A program made the position numbers and the translations under genes. Under the pieces are notes generated by a model. The model had not been told where the DNA came from. It saw only the letters and a program-made list of their open reading frames with translations, and searched no databases. Shown piece after piece: positions 16,411 through 23,814 of a stretch of DNA of 43,631 bases (positions are counted from its first letter, which is position 1; each line of letters begins with the position of its first letter). The DNA lies in the NCBI GenBank assembly GCA_002067975.1, contig MVRS01000235.1, forward strand, positions 1-43,631, read 5' to 3'. Source of the DNA: Syntrophorhabdus sp. PtaU1.Bin058 (GTDB taxonomy: Bacteria; Desulfobacterota; Syntrophorhabdia; Syntrophorhabdales; Syntrophorhabdaceae).

Positions 16411-18260
16411 GCCAGACGGCAGGACAACCAACAAAACAGAGGACAATGGATAAACGGAAGTTATCGCGTTTGATAGGATTGCTGAAAAACGGCGATAACT
16501 ACGAGAAGGAGAAGGTCGTTGAGACGCTGATATCCACGCCGGACAGGAAGACCATCCGGTCGGTGATACCGCTACTGTATGAGGACAACACGAGCGTCAG
16601 GATGGCGGCCCACGAGGTGTTGAAGAAGACAGGCTCCCTTGACCTGGACAGGATTATTGCCCTCCTTGACGATGAAAATGAAGACGTAAGGGTATACGCC
16701 TGCGAGATCCTGACAAGCATAGGCGACCATCGCGCACTCCCTGCGATTGTCAGAAAGATATATGAGGACGAGGACAACGTGAGAAATGCCGCATGTATGG
16801 CCCTCGGGGAATTTAATGATGAACGGGCGGTCAGGGCGCTTCTCGATGCGTTGAAGGATGACGAATGGATGGTCTTCTCCGCGGTCTACAGCCTCGGGAA
16901 GATCGGCAACCAGGAGGCCGTCGGCCCGCTTTTTGAGCTTTTCAAGAACGGGCCGGAGGAGTTGTCCGTTGCCGCCTGCGAGGTACTCATCGATTTTAAC
17001 GACATAAAGGTCCTCGATGAGATGTTCGAGCAGATGAGGCAGTGGGACAGCGGAAAACGGGGTATGTATCTGAAGGTCATACTGGAGAAAGGCAATGAGA
17101 GCACCTTTCAGAAATTGAAGGAAAAGATAGGGGACGAATTGTTCGAGCATCTTCTTAACTGCCTGCGGGGCGAGGAGAAGAGGTCAATCGAATTTCTGAG
17201 GATGTTGAGCAGCTTCAGGAACAGGAAGGCCTGTGACGCAATGCTGAACTCTCTCAGCGTTATGGACAGGGAGGCGGAAGAGTTCAATGAGGCCCTTGAT
17301 CTTTTTGTATCGCTCCGGGATGTATGGAGCGAATACATAGAGGAGTATATGGAATACCCGGAAGGGTGCCTGCTCCCGCTCATCCGGGCATGCAGGGTCG
17401 CCAGGGTTCATGTTGAAGAATCCCTGCTGCTGAAGGTCTTCCGTTCTTCCACTGTTGACGTAAAAAGAGAGCTCATCGTCAGCCTGCCCGATATTATCGA
17501 CGGAAACGGGAGATCGATAGTGATGGAAGGGATAAACGACGTGGACGGGCACATTAAAGGTGACTCGGTTATCGTTGCGGGGCTCATGCATCTGATCGAT
17601 TTAAAGGATACGATCCTCGATGTCGCAAAAGGCGGTTTTCCGGACGTGAGGGCAAAGGCGTTGAAGGTTTTGATTGCATTTGATCCGGAGGAGGCAAGAA
17701 AGACCATTGAAAACTTTGTGTATAACGGTTCAAGTGAAGATAAAAAGGTATACCTTGCCAATGCGCATCTCCTGGATAGCGACACGAACCTGCCCTTTAC
17801 AAAATATCTGCTCCACGATCCTGACGAGAACGTGAAGAGGGGCGCTCTGGGCGTCATAGGCAATTTCGTGAACGACAAAAGGTACTTGGACCTGCTGGAG
17901 GCCTTTTTGATCGACGCGAACATCCCCCACGAGGTACTGAAGGTCATCAAGGAAAAGAGGCTGTGCCAGTTCAAGGACCGCCTCGTCAATATCTTTGCCG
18001 ATCAGGGCAAGGGCCTGTGGACGCGGTACTACGCCCTTTCCGCCCTCGGTGCCTTCGAGGACCATTCGTTGTTCGATACCTTCGTCCGCGGGCTGGATGA
18101 AGACAAGAACCTAATGAAGATAGGCTGTATCAAGGCGCTTGCCGACCTCAAAGATAAAAGGGCTATAGATTTCATCGCACCCTTCGCGGGTGATCCCGAT
18201 GAGGACGTCAGGTCAACGACCATTTTCGTGTTGAGTGAATTGGAGATGCTCAGGGAATGA
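16407..18260 (+). CDS. HEAT-repeat protein embedded in the chemotaxis operon
   Basis: 617 residues made of tandem ~30-residue HEAT/PBS-lyase-type helical repeats. N-terminal units are clearest (DRKTIRSVIPLLYEDNTSVRMAAHEVLKKTG, LDRIIALLDDENEDVRVYACEILTSIG, DHRALPAIVRKIYEDEDNVRNAACMALGEF, DERAVRALLDALKDDEWMVFSAVYSLGKIG), and similar ones recur at the C-terminus (DEDVRSTTIFVLSELE). HEAT solenoids bind protein partners. No signal peptide or membrane segment is visible, so it is cytoplasmic. It sits between cheB and cheR, overlapping cheB by 4 bp, which ties it to receptor adaptation or array assembly, but no function is established. The start at 16407 (ATGA overlap) is likely; ATG 16446 is an alternative. 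Confidence 0.9.
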   Translation: MSQTAGQPTKQRTMDKRKLSRLIGLLKNGDNYEKEKVVETLISTPDRKTIRSVIPLLYEDNTSVRMAAHEVLKKTGSLDLDRIIALLDDENEDVRVYACEILTSIGDHRALPAIVRKIYEDEDNVRNAACMALGEFNDERAVRALLDALKDDEWMVFSAVYSLGKIGNQEAVGPLFELFKNGPEELSVAACEVLIDFNDIKVLDEMFEQMRQWDSGKRGMYLKVILEKGNESTFQKLKEKIGDELFEHLLNCLRGEEKRSIEFLRMLSSFRNRKACDAMLNSLSVMDREAEEFNEALDLFVSLRDVWSEYIEEYMEYPEGCLLPLIRACRVARVHVEESLLLKVFRSSTVDVKRELIVSLPDIIDGNGRSIVMEGINDVDGHIKGDSVIVAGLMHLIDLKDTILDVAKGGFPDVRAKALKVLIAFDPEEARKTIENFVYNGSSEDKKVYLANAHLLDSDTNLPFTKYLLHDPDENVKRGALGVIGNFVNDKRYLDLLEAFLIDANIPHEVLKVIKEKRLCQFKDRLVNIFADQGKGLWTRYYALSALGAFEDHSLFDTFVRGLDEDKNLMKIGCIKALADLKDKRAIDFIAPFAGDPDEDVRSTTIFVLSELEMLRE

Positions 18261-18264
18261 AACG

Positions 18265-19092
18265 ATGATGAACAGAGAAGAGTTCGTGATGTTAAGGGAT
18301 TTTATCTATGAAAAGACGGGGATATACTTTACCGAAAACAAGATGTATCTCCTGGAAAGCAGGTTGACGAACCGCTTGCAGGACCTCGGCCTGAGTTCAT
18401 ACGAAGATTACTACTATAGCCTGAAATTCGGTGGTGAAAAGGCCAGGAACGAAATAAACAACCTCTTCGACGTTGTAACTACAAATGAAACGAGTTTCTT
18501 CCGGAATCCCCCGCAGCTTGATGTTTTCAAGATGATGGTCCAGAAGGGTTGTTGCAACGGAGATATGCCCGGTAGTCCCATAAAGATCTGGAGCGCCGCC
18601 TGCTCGACCGGTGAGGAGCCGTACACACTTGCGATCATCGTCCTCGAGCTTGTCGAGGCGCTCAGGAAAAATATACCCTTCATGATATACGGAACGGATA
18701 TCAGCGCGAAGGTGCTGGAGTCGGCGAAAAGGGGCGTATTTAACCCCTACAGCATCCGGAATACCGACGACAAGATAATGAAAAAATATTTTACCGGGGA
18801 GAATAACCTCTTTGCGCTCAAGGAACAGGTAAAAAGATACGTAAAGATAGATTTTATGAACCTCATGGAGGAAAACTCGTACAGGGCATACAGACAGATG
18901 GATTTTATATTCTGCAGGAATGTCCTTATATATTTCGATGAAAAGATGAAGAAAAAGGTTATCGATTCTCTCTATGAATGTCTTAAGCCGAAAGGAATTC
19001 TGATAATCGGGCACGCCGAGTCCCTCCACAACATATCGAGGGCGTTTAAACCACTGGTATTTCCAGGAACCATTGCATATCAGCGAGGGTAG
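18265..19092 (+). CDS. cheR: Chemotaxis protein methyltransferase CheR
   Basis: 275 residues. The N-terminal helical domain (FVMLRDFIYEKTGIYFTENKMYLLESRL) is followed by the SAM-binding methyltransferase domain with IWSAACSTGEEPYTLAI and FIFCRNVLIYFDE. CheR methylates receptor glutamates and opposes CheB. The ATG at 18265 is chosen: AGGGA lies about 8 bases upstream and it follows the HEAT stop by 4 bp; an adjacent ATG at 18268 could also serve. cheY begins 3 bp after the stop. Confidence 0.97.
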   Translation: MMNREEFVMLRDFIYEKTGIYFTENKMYLLESRLTNRLQDLGLSSYEDYYYSLKFGGEKARNEINNLFDVVTTNETSFFRNPPQLDVFKMMVQKGCCNGDMPGSPIKIWSAACSTGEEPYTLAIIVLELVEALRKNIPFMIYGTDISAKVLESAKRGVFNPYSIRNTDDKIMKKYFTGENNLFALKEQVKRYVKIDFMNLMEENSYRAYRQMDFIFCRNVLIYFDEKMKKKVIDSLYECLKPKGILIIGHAESLHNISRAFKPLVFPGTIAYQRG

Positions 19093-19095
19093 AGT

Positions 19096-19479
19096 ATGAA
19101 AACAGTGTTGATTGTCGATGACTCACCAACCATCAGAAAGCTTCTGGCGTATATCCTGAAAAAGAAAAGCTACATCATTGCAGAAGCTGAAGACGGGATG
19201 GACGCCATGGAGAAACTGAGTCATGTGCAGGTTGATCTTGTAATCGTGGATCTCAACATGCCGAATATGGACGGCATCGAATTCGTCAAGGGGCTCCGCG
19301 ACAATTATTATTACATGGATACGCCGGTTATTATGCTTACCACTACGAAGGACGAGCGATTGAGGAAAGATGCCTTTGAAGCCGGCGTCAACATGTTTCT
19401 TAATAAACCCGTTCAGCCCGGGGTATTGCTTTACAAGGTTGAAAGTTTTTTGCAGGAGGGTGAAGACAATGAGCGATGA
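19096..19479 (+). CDS. cheY: Single-domain response regulator CheY
   Basis: 127 residues, one receiver domain and no output domain. Acidic pair in LIVDDSPTIRKLL, phospho-Asp in IVDLNMPNMDG, conserved Thr in MLTTTKDE and Lys in LNKPVQP. Phosphorylated by CheA and read by the N-terminal motif of FliM. It overlaps the cheA start by 11 bp, which supports assignment as the cognate CheY. The proline-bearing KPV site and usual length argue against a truncated CheV or CheB. Confidence 0.92.
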   Translation: MKTVLIVDDSPTIRKLLAYILKKKSYIIAEAEDGMDAMEKLSHVQVDLVIVDLNMPNMDGIEFVKGLRDNYYYMDTPVIMLTTTKDERLRKDAFEAGVNMFLNKPVQPGVLLYKVESFLQEGEDNER

Positions 19480-21280
19480 GATCTTGAAAAACGATGAGAT
19501 GCAGGAGATTATCGATGAGTTTGTTACCGAATCAAGTGAACTGATAGAGAACGTCATACAGGATGTCGTTATAATTGAACACAACCCAGACGAGGAGATA
19601 GTAAACGGGATCTTCAGGGCCGTCCACACAATCAAAGGAACTTCGAGCTTCCTGGGCTTTAACGCCCTTTCCCAGCTTGCCCATAAGGCTGAGGACGTAA
19701 TGGGCGTGATACGCAAGGGAGAAATGAAGCCGGACCAGGAGATTGCCGACGTGCTCCTTGAGGCATTTGACCTCATCAAGCTCATGATAGAGGATATACG
19801 AGCGAAATCACCCGAGGAGCGGGGGACGAATGCTGCCATCGAAAGGCTTGAAGACCTTCTTAAAGAGGACAGAAAGAAGATCGGCGAGATCCTTGTTGAG
19901 GAAAAGGTGATAACGAGGGACGAACGCGATGAAGTCCTGGAGAAACAGAAGCAGGAGAAAGAGAAGAAATTCGGCGAGATCGTCGTTGAAGAAAAGCTGA
20001 TTACGGAGACGCAGTTAAACAACTTCCTGTCGAAACAGAAGGCAGTGAAAGAGGAACAGACCATAAGGATCGATGTTAAGAAACTGGATGAGCTGATGAA
20101 CCTTGTAGGTGAGCTTGTTCTCGGCAAAAACAGGCTTATCCTGCTGGACAGCCTGGTGAAAAAGGGGTCTGAAGGTGACGGCATACTGGATAACCTTGGC
20201 GATGTGACCGGTTATATCGAAGGGATCACGAACGGATTACAGCTTTCCGTGATGAGGGCGAGACTGGTCCCTATCGGCAAATTATTCAACAAGGTTCCGA
20301 GGCAGGTCAGGGATCTGTGCGGTGAATTCAACAAAGACATCGAACTGAAGATTGAGGGTGAGAATACGGAATTGGACCGTTCTCTCATAGAGGCGCTCCA
20401 TGACCCTTTGATACATATCATACGAAACTCCGTTGACCACGGGATAGAGGCACCGGAAGAGCGCATGAAAAAAGGCAAGCGCACCAAGGGGATGCTCTCC
20501 ATAAAGGCGTATAACGAAGGCAACCACGTCATTATAGAGGTCTTTGACGACGGCAAAGGGATCGATATCCAGGCCGTGAAAGAGAAGGTGAAAGAGAAAG
20601 GGATTATGGGTGATACGGAGCTTAACAACCTGTCCGAAAAAGAGGCGATGAACCTTATCTTCATACCCGGTCTCAGCACTGCGAAAAAGATCAGCAAGGT
20701 CTCCGGAAGGGGAGTGGGCATGGACGTCGTCAAGACAAACATAGAAAAGATGAACGGACAGGCGTATATAGATTCCGAGGAGGGGAAATGGTCCAGGCTG
20801 ACCATCAGGCTGCCCCTTACCCTGGCCATCATGAGGGCGCTTATCGTAAAGATAACCGACGGTCTTTTTGCGGTCCCGTTGAACACCGTCGTGGAACTGG
20901 TAAAGATCAGGGAAGGTCTTATCAAGTCCGTCGATAAGAACGAGGTATTTGTGCTGAGGGATATAGTGATACCCATTGTCGATCTTTCCAAGACCTTTTC
21001 TGAAGACGGCAGCAACGGAAAAGGCGGTTATCTCGTAATCTGCAACATAGCCGATAAGATTATCGGCATCAAGGTCCATGCGGTAGTGGGTCAGGAAGAG
21101 GTCGTTATCAAACCGCTGGGTGAATTTTTGAAGAACATAAAGGGGATAAGCGGGGCGACCATCAGGGGTGACGGGAAGGTCATACCGATCCTGGACATAC
21201 CCGGTGTAATAAGCAGCTTCAATATACAGCGGAGAATGACAAGCCAGCAGCTGACAGCCGCCGGCGTAGCGGCAAGCTGA
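19469..21280 (+). CDS. cheA: Chemotaxis histidine kinase CheA with GspE-N-like linker repeats
   Basis: 603 residues. HPt domain with phospho-His 53 (RAVHTIKGTSSF), dimerisation domain from about 197 (IRIDVKKLDELMNLVGELVLGKNR), ATP-binding domain (HIIRNSVDHGIE, DDGKGID, GRGVGMDVVK) and C-terminal CheW-like domain. Where a CheY/CheB-binding P2 domain usually sits there are two 30-residue units (136-160, 166-190) of the form KxGEIxVEEKxIT-Q, like the N-terminal domain of GspE/PilB ATPases. The ATG at 19469 is chosen: GGAGGG lies 8 bases upstream, while earlier in-frame codons read through cheY. Confidence 0.96.
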   Translation: MSDEILKNDEMQEIIDEFVTESSELIENVIQDVVIIEHNPDEEIVNGIFRAVHTIKGTSSFLGFNALSQLAHKAEDVMGVIRKGEMKPDQEIADVLLEAFDLIKLMIEDIRAKSPEERGTNAAIERLEDLLKEDRKKIGEILVEEKVITRDERDEVLEKQKQEKEKKFGEIVVEEKLITETQLNNFLSKQKAVKEEQTIRIDVKKLDELMNLVGELVLGKNRLILLDSLVKKGSEGDGILDNLGDVTGYIEGITNGLQLSVMRARLVPIGKLFNKVPRQVRDLCGEFNKDIELKIEGENTELDRSLIEALHDPLIHIIRNSVDHGIEAPEERMKKGKRTKGMLSIKAYNEGNHVIIEVFDDGKGIDIQAVKEKVKEKGIMGDTELNNLSEKEAMNLIFIPGLSTAKKISKVSGRGVGMDVVKTNIEKMNGQAYIDSEEGKWSRLTIRLPLTLAIMRALIVKITDGLFAVPLNTVVELVKIREGLIKSVDKNEVFVLRDIVIPIVDLSKTFSEDGSNGKGGYLVICNIADKIIGIKVHAVVGQEEVVIKPLGEFLKNIKGISGATIRGDGKVIPILDIPGVISSFNIQRRMTSQQLTAAGVAAS

Positions 21281-21289
21281 AAAAGAACA

Positions 21290-21398
21290 GTATATCGTAG
21301 ATCGTATATCGGAAAACCCTCTCCTTAGGGTGTTTTTGCAGTTTACGAAATACTATATACGAAATACGATATACTTAGTTTTTTTCTACCGGTTTTCA
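21290..21398. repeat. Composite heptad-repeat element between cheA and EAL-HDOD gene
   Basis: Left arm 21290-21312: GTATATC, GTAGATC, GTATATC (7-bp steps) then GG. Right arm 21345-21374: ACGAAAT, ACTATAT, ACGAAAT, ACGATAT. The arms are roughly reverse complements, separated by ACCC...GGGT and TTTTTGCAGT. The edge CTACCGGTTTTCA (21386-21398) runs into the stop codon of the minus-strand gene. The same layout recurs at 23595-23787. Confidence 0.8.
21316..21337 (+). terminator. Probable terminator after cheA
   Basis: Stem ACCCT (21316-21320) / AGGGT (21327-21331), 6-nt loop CTCCTT, then G and five T. It lies 36 bp after the cheA stop, between convergent genes and inside the composite repeat element. 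The stem is short, but the surrounding inverted arms could lengthen the structure. Confidence 0.6.
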
Positions 21399-22673
21399 GA
21401 TGTTAAATCGTTCGAATTCGATGATCGCGCTGTTCTCGATCGAGAATAATCTGTCTATCTCCATATTGTAGTCCTTCAGCGCCAGGGCTATATCGTCGTA
21501 CCTCTCCTGCTCAAGCTCCTCTATGACCGATATGAACGTTCCCAGAATACCTTCCCTGTTCAGGAGTGCATCATTGATCTCCTGTGAGATATTCAGTTCC
21601 TTCAGTATACTTTCCAGGGATGTTTGGAAAAGAACGCCTATGAGCGATAATACCCCTGCAATGAATGCCATATCCGCCTTTGTCCTGTCCTGCGTGACCT
21701 CCTGCGTGAGGAGTTCCATCATCCTCCCCCGGATGGCGGCCCTTTCGAAGATAGGCGTTGATTTGACATCCTTGTTCTCCCCTGCGTACAGGAGGAGAGT
21801 AACCCATTTCTGGAGGTTCCGGTAACCGAGCAGGGCGATAGATTGCTGTATCGATGTGATCTTGTTGGGCATATAAAATGCTGCGGAGTTCATGAATTGA
21901 AGCAGCTTGATATGCAGCTCGGGGTTCTTCCTGAAAAGTTGTTCTATGATGTAAAACTCTTCCTCTTTTGATAATAGCTTTGACAGGTTAAGGAGTACGA
22001 TCTGTGCCGGGGAGATCGACTTTCCCGTTATGACCGAAGGTTTTGCAAAAAAGTACCCCTGGAAGAGATCGAAGCCGAGTGCCAGGCATAATTCAAAATC
22101 TTCCCTGGTCTCAACCTTTTCTGCAAGCAGCTTTATGTTGTGCCGTCTCAACCTCTTCACCGTATCCCGGAGCGTCTTTTTATCGTTCAGGAGGAGGTCG
22201 AGCTTTATGTAATGAACAAGATCGAAGATCTTTACTAATGATTCATTATAAACAAAATCATCCAGCGCAAACTGATACCCCGCCTTTCCGATCTTTTTGC
22301 ACAGACCCAGGAGGGCGTCATTGATCTCAACGGTTTCGAGAAGCTCGAGGATTGTTGTATTTTTCGGCAGCAGGTCGATAATGCCGCTTTCCAGGACCCC
22401 GGCGTCAACGTTGATGAACCCCTTCTTTTCCCCTATCAGGTTCGTGATCCCTATGTTGTTCAGGGCATTGACCATAACGCTTGCAGTGGCCTGCCTGTTA
22501 TCGATAAAATTCGCATTTGCTACAGAGCCGTTCCTGAAGAGCAATTCATAGCCGAAGGTTCGTTTATTCCTGTCCAGTACGGGCTGTCTCCCGATGTATA
22601 CCTTATGCAATTCCGTTGACTGCAGGGAGGCGTCCTGTGTGCCTGGCAGCGATTGTGCAGTATGAATAAGCAT
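21396..22673 (-). CDS. YuxH-type signalling protein: degenerate EAL plus HDOD domain
   Basis: 425 residues. N-terminal EAL-fold domain (~25-230) reads IGRQPVLDRNKRTFGYELLFRNG where active c-di-GMP phosphodiesterases have EALLR, so catalysis is not expected; IKLDLLLND, LLAEKVET and GYFFAKP mark the fold. The C-terminal HDOD domain (~225-400) has LLSKEEEFYIIEQLFRKNPEL, IQQSIALLGYRNLQKWVTLLLYA. This architecture is the YuxH family, which includes c-di-GMP-binding CdgJ-like motility regulators. It is convergent with cheA and divergent from cheW, with a sigma28-like promoter upstream. The exact start is uncertain. Confidence 0.92.
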   Translation of the reverse strand: MLIHTAQSLPGTQDASLQSTELHKVYIGRQPVLDRNKRTFGYELLFRNGSVANANFIDNRQATASVMVNALNNIGITNLIGEKKGFINVDAGVLESGIIDLLPKNTTILELLETVEINDALLGLCKKIGKAGYQFALDDFVYNESLVKIFDLVHYIKLDLLLNDKKTLRDTVKRLRRHNIKLLAEKVETREDFELCLALGFDLFQGYFFAKPSVITGKSISPAQIVLLNLSKLLSKEEEFYIIEQLFRKNPELHIKLLQFMNSAAFYMPNKITSIQQSIALLGYRNLQKWVTLLLYAGENKDVKSTPIFERAAIRGRMMELLTQEVTQDRTKADMAFIAGVLSLIGVLFQTSLESILKELNISQEINDALLNREGILGTFISVIEELEQERYDDIALALKDYNMEIDRLFSIENSAIIEFERFNI

Positions 22674-22689
22674 TACTGTCCTATCCGTA

Positions 22690-22716
22690 TTATCGGCAGG
22701 AGAATGATTTTGTTAA
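22690..22716 (-). promoter_or_regulatory. Sigma28-like promoter of the EAL-HDOD gene
   Basis: Read on the minus strand: TTAACAAA, 11 bp, GCCGATAA. The -10 is a perfect match and the spacing is the 8-11-8 form seen at the other four sites; the -35 matches only partly. It lies 17 bp before the start codon. Confidence 0.6.
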
Positions 22717-22733
22717 ACAGGGGAAAAGCGGCT

Positions 22734-22777
22734 CATAGCGGAACACCCGGAAAGACCGAAGGACGAGGGACGAAGGA
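22734..22777. repeat. Heptad-repeat element between divergent genes
   Basis: CATAGCGGAACACCCG (22734-22749), then GACCGAA, GGACGAG, GGACGAA, GGA in exact 7-bp steps (22754-22777). The 16-bp leader and the GACCGAA array both recur at 32769-32824. It lies between the two divergent sigma28-like promoters. Confidence 0.85.
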
Positions 22778-22792
22778 TATTAATATTATTTC

Positions 22793-22819
22793 TTAAGTTT
22801 TTTGGAAACCCTCCGATGA
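22793..22819 (+). promoter_or_regulatory. Sigma28-like promoter of cheW
   Basis: TTAAGTTT, 11 bp, TCCGATGA. Its -35 is identical to that of the fliC promoter, and the -10 differs from the fliC one at a single base. The predicted start is close to the ribosome site AAAGGAGG at 22826-22833. Confidence 0.7.
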
Positions 22820-22841
22820 ATAATGAAAGGAGGATACTTTT

Positions 22842-23309
22842 ATGGACGATGGAAAGATCTTACAGCTTGTTACCTTTAAATTGGAAAATGAAGAGTTCGG
22901 CGTGGATATTTTAAAGGTCCAGGAAATCAACAAGATGATGAACATAACAAAGATACCGAATGCGCCTTCGTTCATTGAAGGTGTCATCAACCTCAGGGGA
23001 AAGATAATACCTATTATTGACCTGAGGAAAAGGCTTGGTTTCCATAACAGGGTATACGATAAATCGACAAGGATCATCGTTGTCGAACTTGACGGGCTTG
23101 TGCTCGGGTTTATTGTTGACTCTGTCTCCGAGGTCCTGAGGATACCGGGCAACACCATAGAACCGCCGCCGTCTATCGTGGCAGGGATAGAGTCAGATTA
23201 TATCGAAGGCGTGGGCAAGTTGAATGACCGGTTGCTGATCCTGCTCGAACTCAAAAAGATATTTGCCTCTCCGGAACGGAAAGAGATCGAGAATATAGAG
23301 ATGAATTGA
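22842..23309 (+). CDS. cheW: Chemotaxis coupling protein CheW
   Basis: 155 residues, one CheW domain: LVTFKLENEEFGVDILKVQEINKM, ITKIPNAPSFIEGVINLRGKIIPIIDLRKRLG and the closing LLILLELKKIF. CheW links chemoreceptors to CheA in the membrane-associated array. It is separated from cheA by the oppositely oriented EAL-HDOD gene but has its own sigma28-like promoter. Strong AAAGGAGG fixes the start. A small unknown gene follows 15 bp after the stop. Confidence 0.96.
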   Translation: MDDGKILQLVTFKLENEEFGVDILKVQEINKMMNITKIPNAPSFIEGVINLRGKIIPIIDLRKRLGFHNRVYDKSTRIIVVELDGLVLGFIVDSVSEVLRIPGNTIEPPPSIVAGIESDYIEGVGKLNDRLLILLELKKIFASPERKEIENIEMN

Positions 23310-23324
23310 TGCGACGGGGATAGC

Positions 23325-23552
23325 ATGGGCGAACCCTTTGATGTTAACTTACTCAGCAATGTCCAGGCACTGGACAAGAAGTTATCCATTTCAAAGGAAT
23401 TCGTCCAGTTGAAGAGAAAGAATATATCGGACAGGAAAAAGAGATCCGGGCATTACCAGGCGAAAAGGCTGCTCGTTGAACCTGACGGGGATGATCATGA
23501 TGACAACGCCGATGAAGATGTCTCAAAACGAAAAATAGACATCACGGTATGA
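23325..23552 (+). CDS. Small charged protein of unknown function after cheW
   Basis: 75 residues, not recognised. Hydrophilic throughout, with a basic middle (LKRKNISDRKKRSGHYQAKR) and an acidic His/Asp stretch (DGDDHDDNADEDV). No membrane segment or signal peptide. It follows cheW by 15 bp in the same direction; GACGGGG before the ATG is a weak ribosome site. It lies in the cheW transcript and ahead of the flgF operon, so a motility role is possible, but the frame could also be spurious. Confidence 0.55.
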   Translation: MGEPFDVNLLSNVQALDKKLSISKEFVQLKRKNISDRKKRSGHYQAKRLLVEPDGDDHDDNADEDVSKRKIDITV

Positions 23553-23594
23553 AAAAATTACCCGGATAGGAAATATTTTCCGTTGAATAAAGCC

Positions 23595-23787
23595 GTATAT
23601 CGTAGATAGTATATCGTATTTCGTAGATCGTAGATCGGGAACCCGATCCAGGTGGATACTTTTGCAGTCCACGACATGCGATATACGAACTACTATCTAC
23701 CGGTTTCATCAAAAACCCCCCTCCCAGTGGTGGATTCTTTTGCAGTCCACGATATACGATATACGAACTACTATCGACCGGTTTCAT
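23595..23787. repeat. Composite heptad-repeat element with duplicated 59-bp unit upstream of flgF
   Basis: Left arm 23595-23636: six 7-bp words (GTATATC, GTAGATA, GTATATC, GTATTTC, GTAGATC, GTAGATC). Then two direct 59-bp copies, 23651-23709 and 23729-23787, matching at 55 of 59 positions. Each holds CTTTTGCAGTCCACGA, a right arm of ACGATAT/ACGAACT heptads and TACCGGTTTCAT. The final T of the second copy is the first base of the sigma54 -24 box. Related to 21290-21398. Confidence 0.9.
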
Positions 23788-23802
23788 GGCACACATATTG
23801 CA
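23787..23802 (+). promoter_or_regulatory. Sigma54 (RpoN) promoter of the flgF operon
   Basis: TGGCAC, 5 bp, TTGCA: full consensus, GG at 23788-23789 and GC at 23800-23801. The transcript start should be near 23813, only about 2 nt before the flgF ATG at 23815, suggesting a leaderless or nearly leaderless message. Confidence 0.9.
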
Positions 23803-23814
23803 TTTTTATTATGC

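Noticed and set aside
23595-23787. Possible CRISPR array
   Set aside because: Units are 7 bp within arms and 59 bp as a pair, without regular spacers; no cas gene is present.
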